The notes under the pieces were generated by a model. The model was not told the origin of the DNA. It searched no databases and saw only the letters and a list, made by a program, of their open reading frames with translations. Shown here in pieces: positions 13,010-13,290 of a stretch of DNA of 13,290 bases. The stretch's first letter is position 1. The number at the start of each line of letters is the position of its first letter. Origin of the DNA: Candidatus Mnemosynella bozhongmuii (GTDB lineage Archaea; Halobacteriota; Archaeoglobi; Mnemosynellales; Mnemosynellaceae). The translations under genes were made by a program, and so were the position numbers. Location: positions 1 to 13,290 of the forward strand of contig JACIWD010000068.1 of NCBI GenBank assembly GCA_014361165.1. The letters are read 5' to 3'.

Positions 13010-13290
13010 ATGGCATACTGGCTCTGCATCACCAACGAGGAGAACTGGAAGGTGATCAGAGAGAAGAACATCTGGGGAGTTCCCGAAAGGCATGAGAACA
13101 CGATAAGGAGGGTGAAACCCGGAGATAAGCTTCTGATTTACCTCAAGCAGGAAAGAGATAAAGATGTAATTAAAGAACCGAGAATCGTTGCAGTTTACGA
13201 AGCAGCCTCCGAGGTTTTCAGAGATTCCTCAAGAATCTTCAAAACTCCAAAAGGAATGGGAAGCGAAACCTTCCCGCTCAGGATTAAGCT
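13010..13290 (+). CDS. EVE-domain protein, N-terminal part (cut by right edge)
   Basis: 93 codons are visible and the frame is open at the edge. The N-terminus MAYWLCITNEENWKVI, then IWGVPERHENTIRRVKPGDKLLIYL (about 23-47), matches the EVE domain (the UPF0310 group), a PUA-like fold. EVE domains are thought to bind modified bases in DNA or RNA, and they occur both as stand-alone proteins and fused to restriction or defence enzymes. This one looks like a stand-alone archaeal form, but the C-terminus is unseen. The ATG is supported by the TATA box 25 bases upstream and by agreement with the family N-terminus. It is divergent from purC; no functional link to that operon is evident. Confidence 0.88.
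   Translation, partial: MAYWLCITNEENWKVIREKNIWGVPERHENTIRRVKPGDKLLIYLKQERDKDVIKEPRIVAVYEAASEVFRDSSRIFKTPKGMGSETFPLRIK

Noticed and set aside
1..13290. CRISPR array, insertion sequence or integrase-type element
   Set aside because: No regularly spaced repeats, terminal inverted repeats around a transposase, or recombinase gene could be found on either strand.

Overview
The window looks like a euryarchaeal chromosome segment, most likely from an Archaeoglobales-type (hyper)thermophile. The evidence is a set of archaeal information-processing genes (Csl4 exosome subunit, RNA polymerase subunit Rpo11, RNase P subunit Rnp4, a METTL5-like methyltransferase), a tRNA without an encoded CCA end, archaeal TATA-like boxes placed about 25 bases before start codons, several apparently leaderless genes, frequent GTG starts, and heavy use of AGA/AGG arginine codons. 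The genus is an inference from gene content and style, not from a database match.

Layout. Bases 1-392 (-) carry the N-terminal part of a KaiC/GvpD-like P-loop ATPase that runs off the left edge. Bases 393-1132 are a decayed zone: short direct and inverted repeats, a promoter-like box with a Shine-Dalgarno site that leads only to ATG-TAG, and a multiply frameshifted remnant of a phospholipase-D/HKD-superfamily protein on the minus strand. Then come a YhhQ-type 7-deazaguanine precursor transporter (+), a CAU-anticodon tRNA (-), and a tight + strand operon of METTL5-like RNA methyltransferase, Csl4 and Rpo11. This operon meets the convergent rnp4 gene (-), which is divergent from a flavodoxin-like gene (+).

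Bases 4329-5900 (-) hold a probable secreted protein of unknown function followed, 3 bp later, by a beta-hydroxyacid dehydrogenase. A radical SAM protein with a C-terminal TRAM-like domain is divergent from that pair. The right part is a minus-strand operon purC - carA - carB - DUF429 with overlaps or gaps of 4, 4 and 38 bases. It joins de novo purine synthesis, carbamoyl phosphate synthesis (for pyrimidines and arginine) and an uncharacterised predicted nuclease-fold protein. An EVE-domain gene (+), cut by the right edge, is divergent from purC.

How the parts fit: the 1.1-3.9 kb block concerns tRNA modification, transcription and RNA processing or decay. The 7.0-12.8 kb block is nucleotide biosynthesis. 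I found no CRISPR array, insertion sequence or complete defence system. The least explained items are the decayed 393-1132 zone, the DUF429 gene fused by overlap to the car operon, the radical SAM-TRAM protein, and the secreted-protein/dehydrogenase pair.
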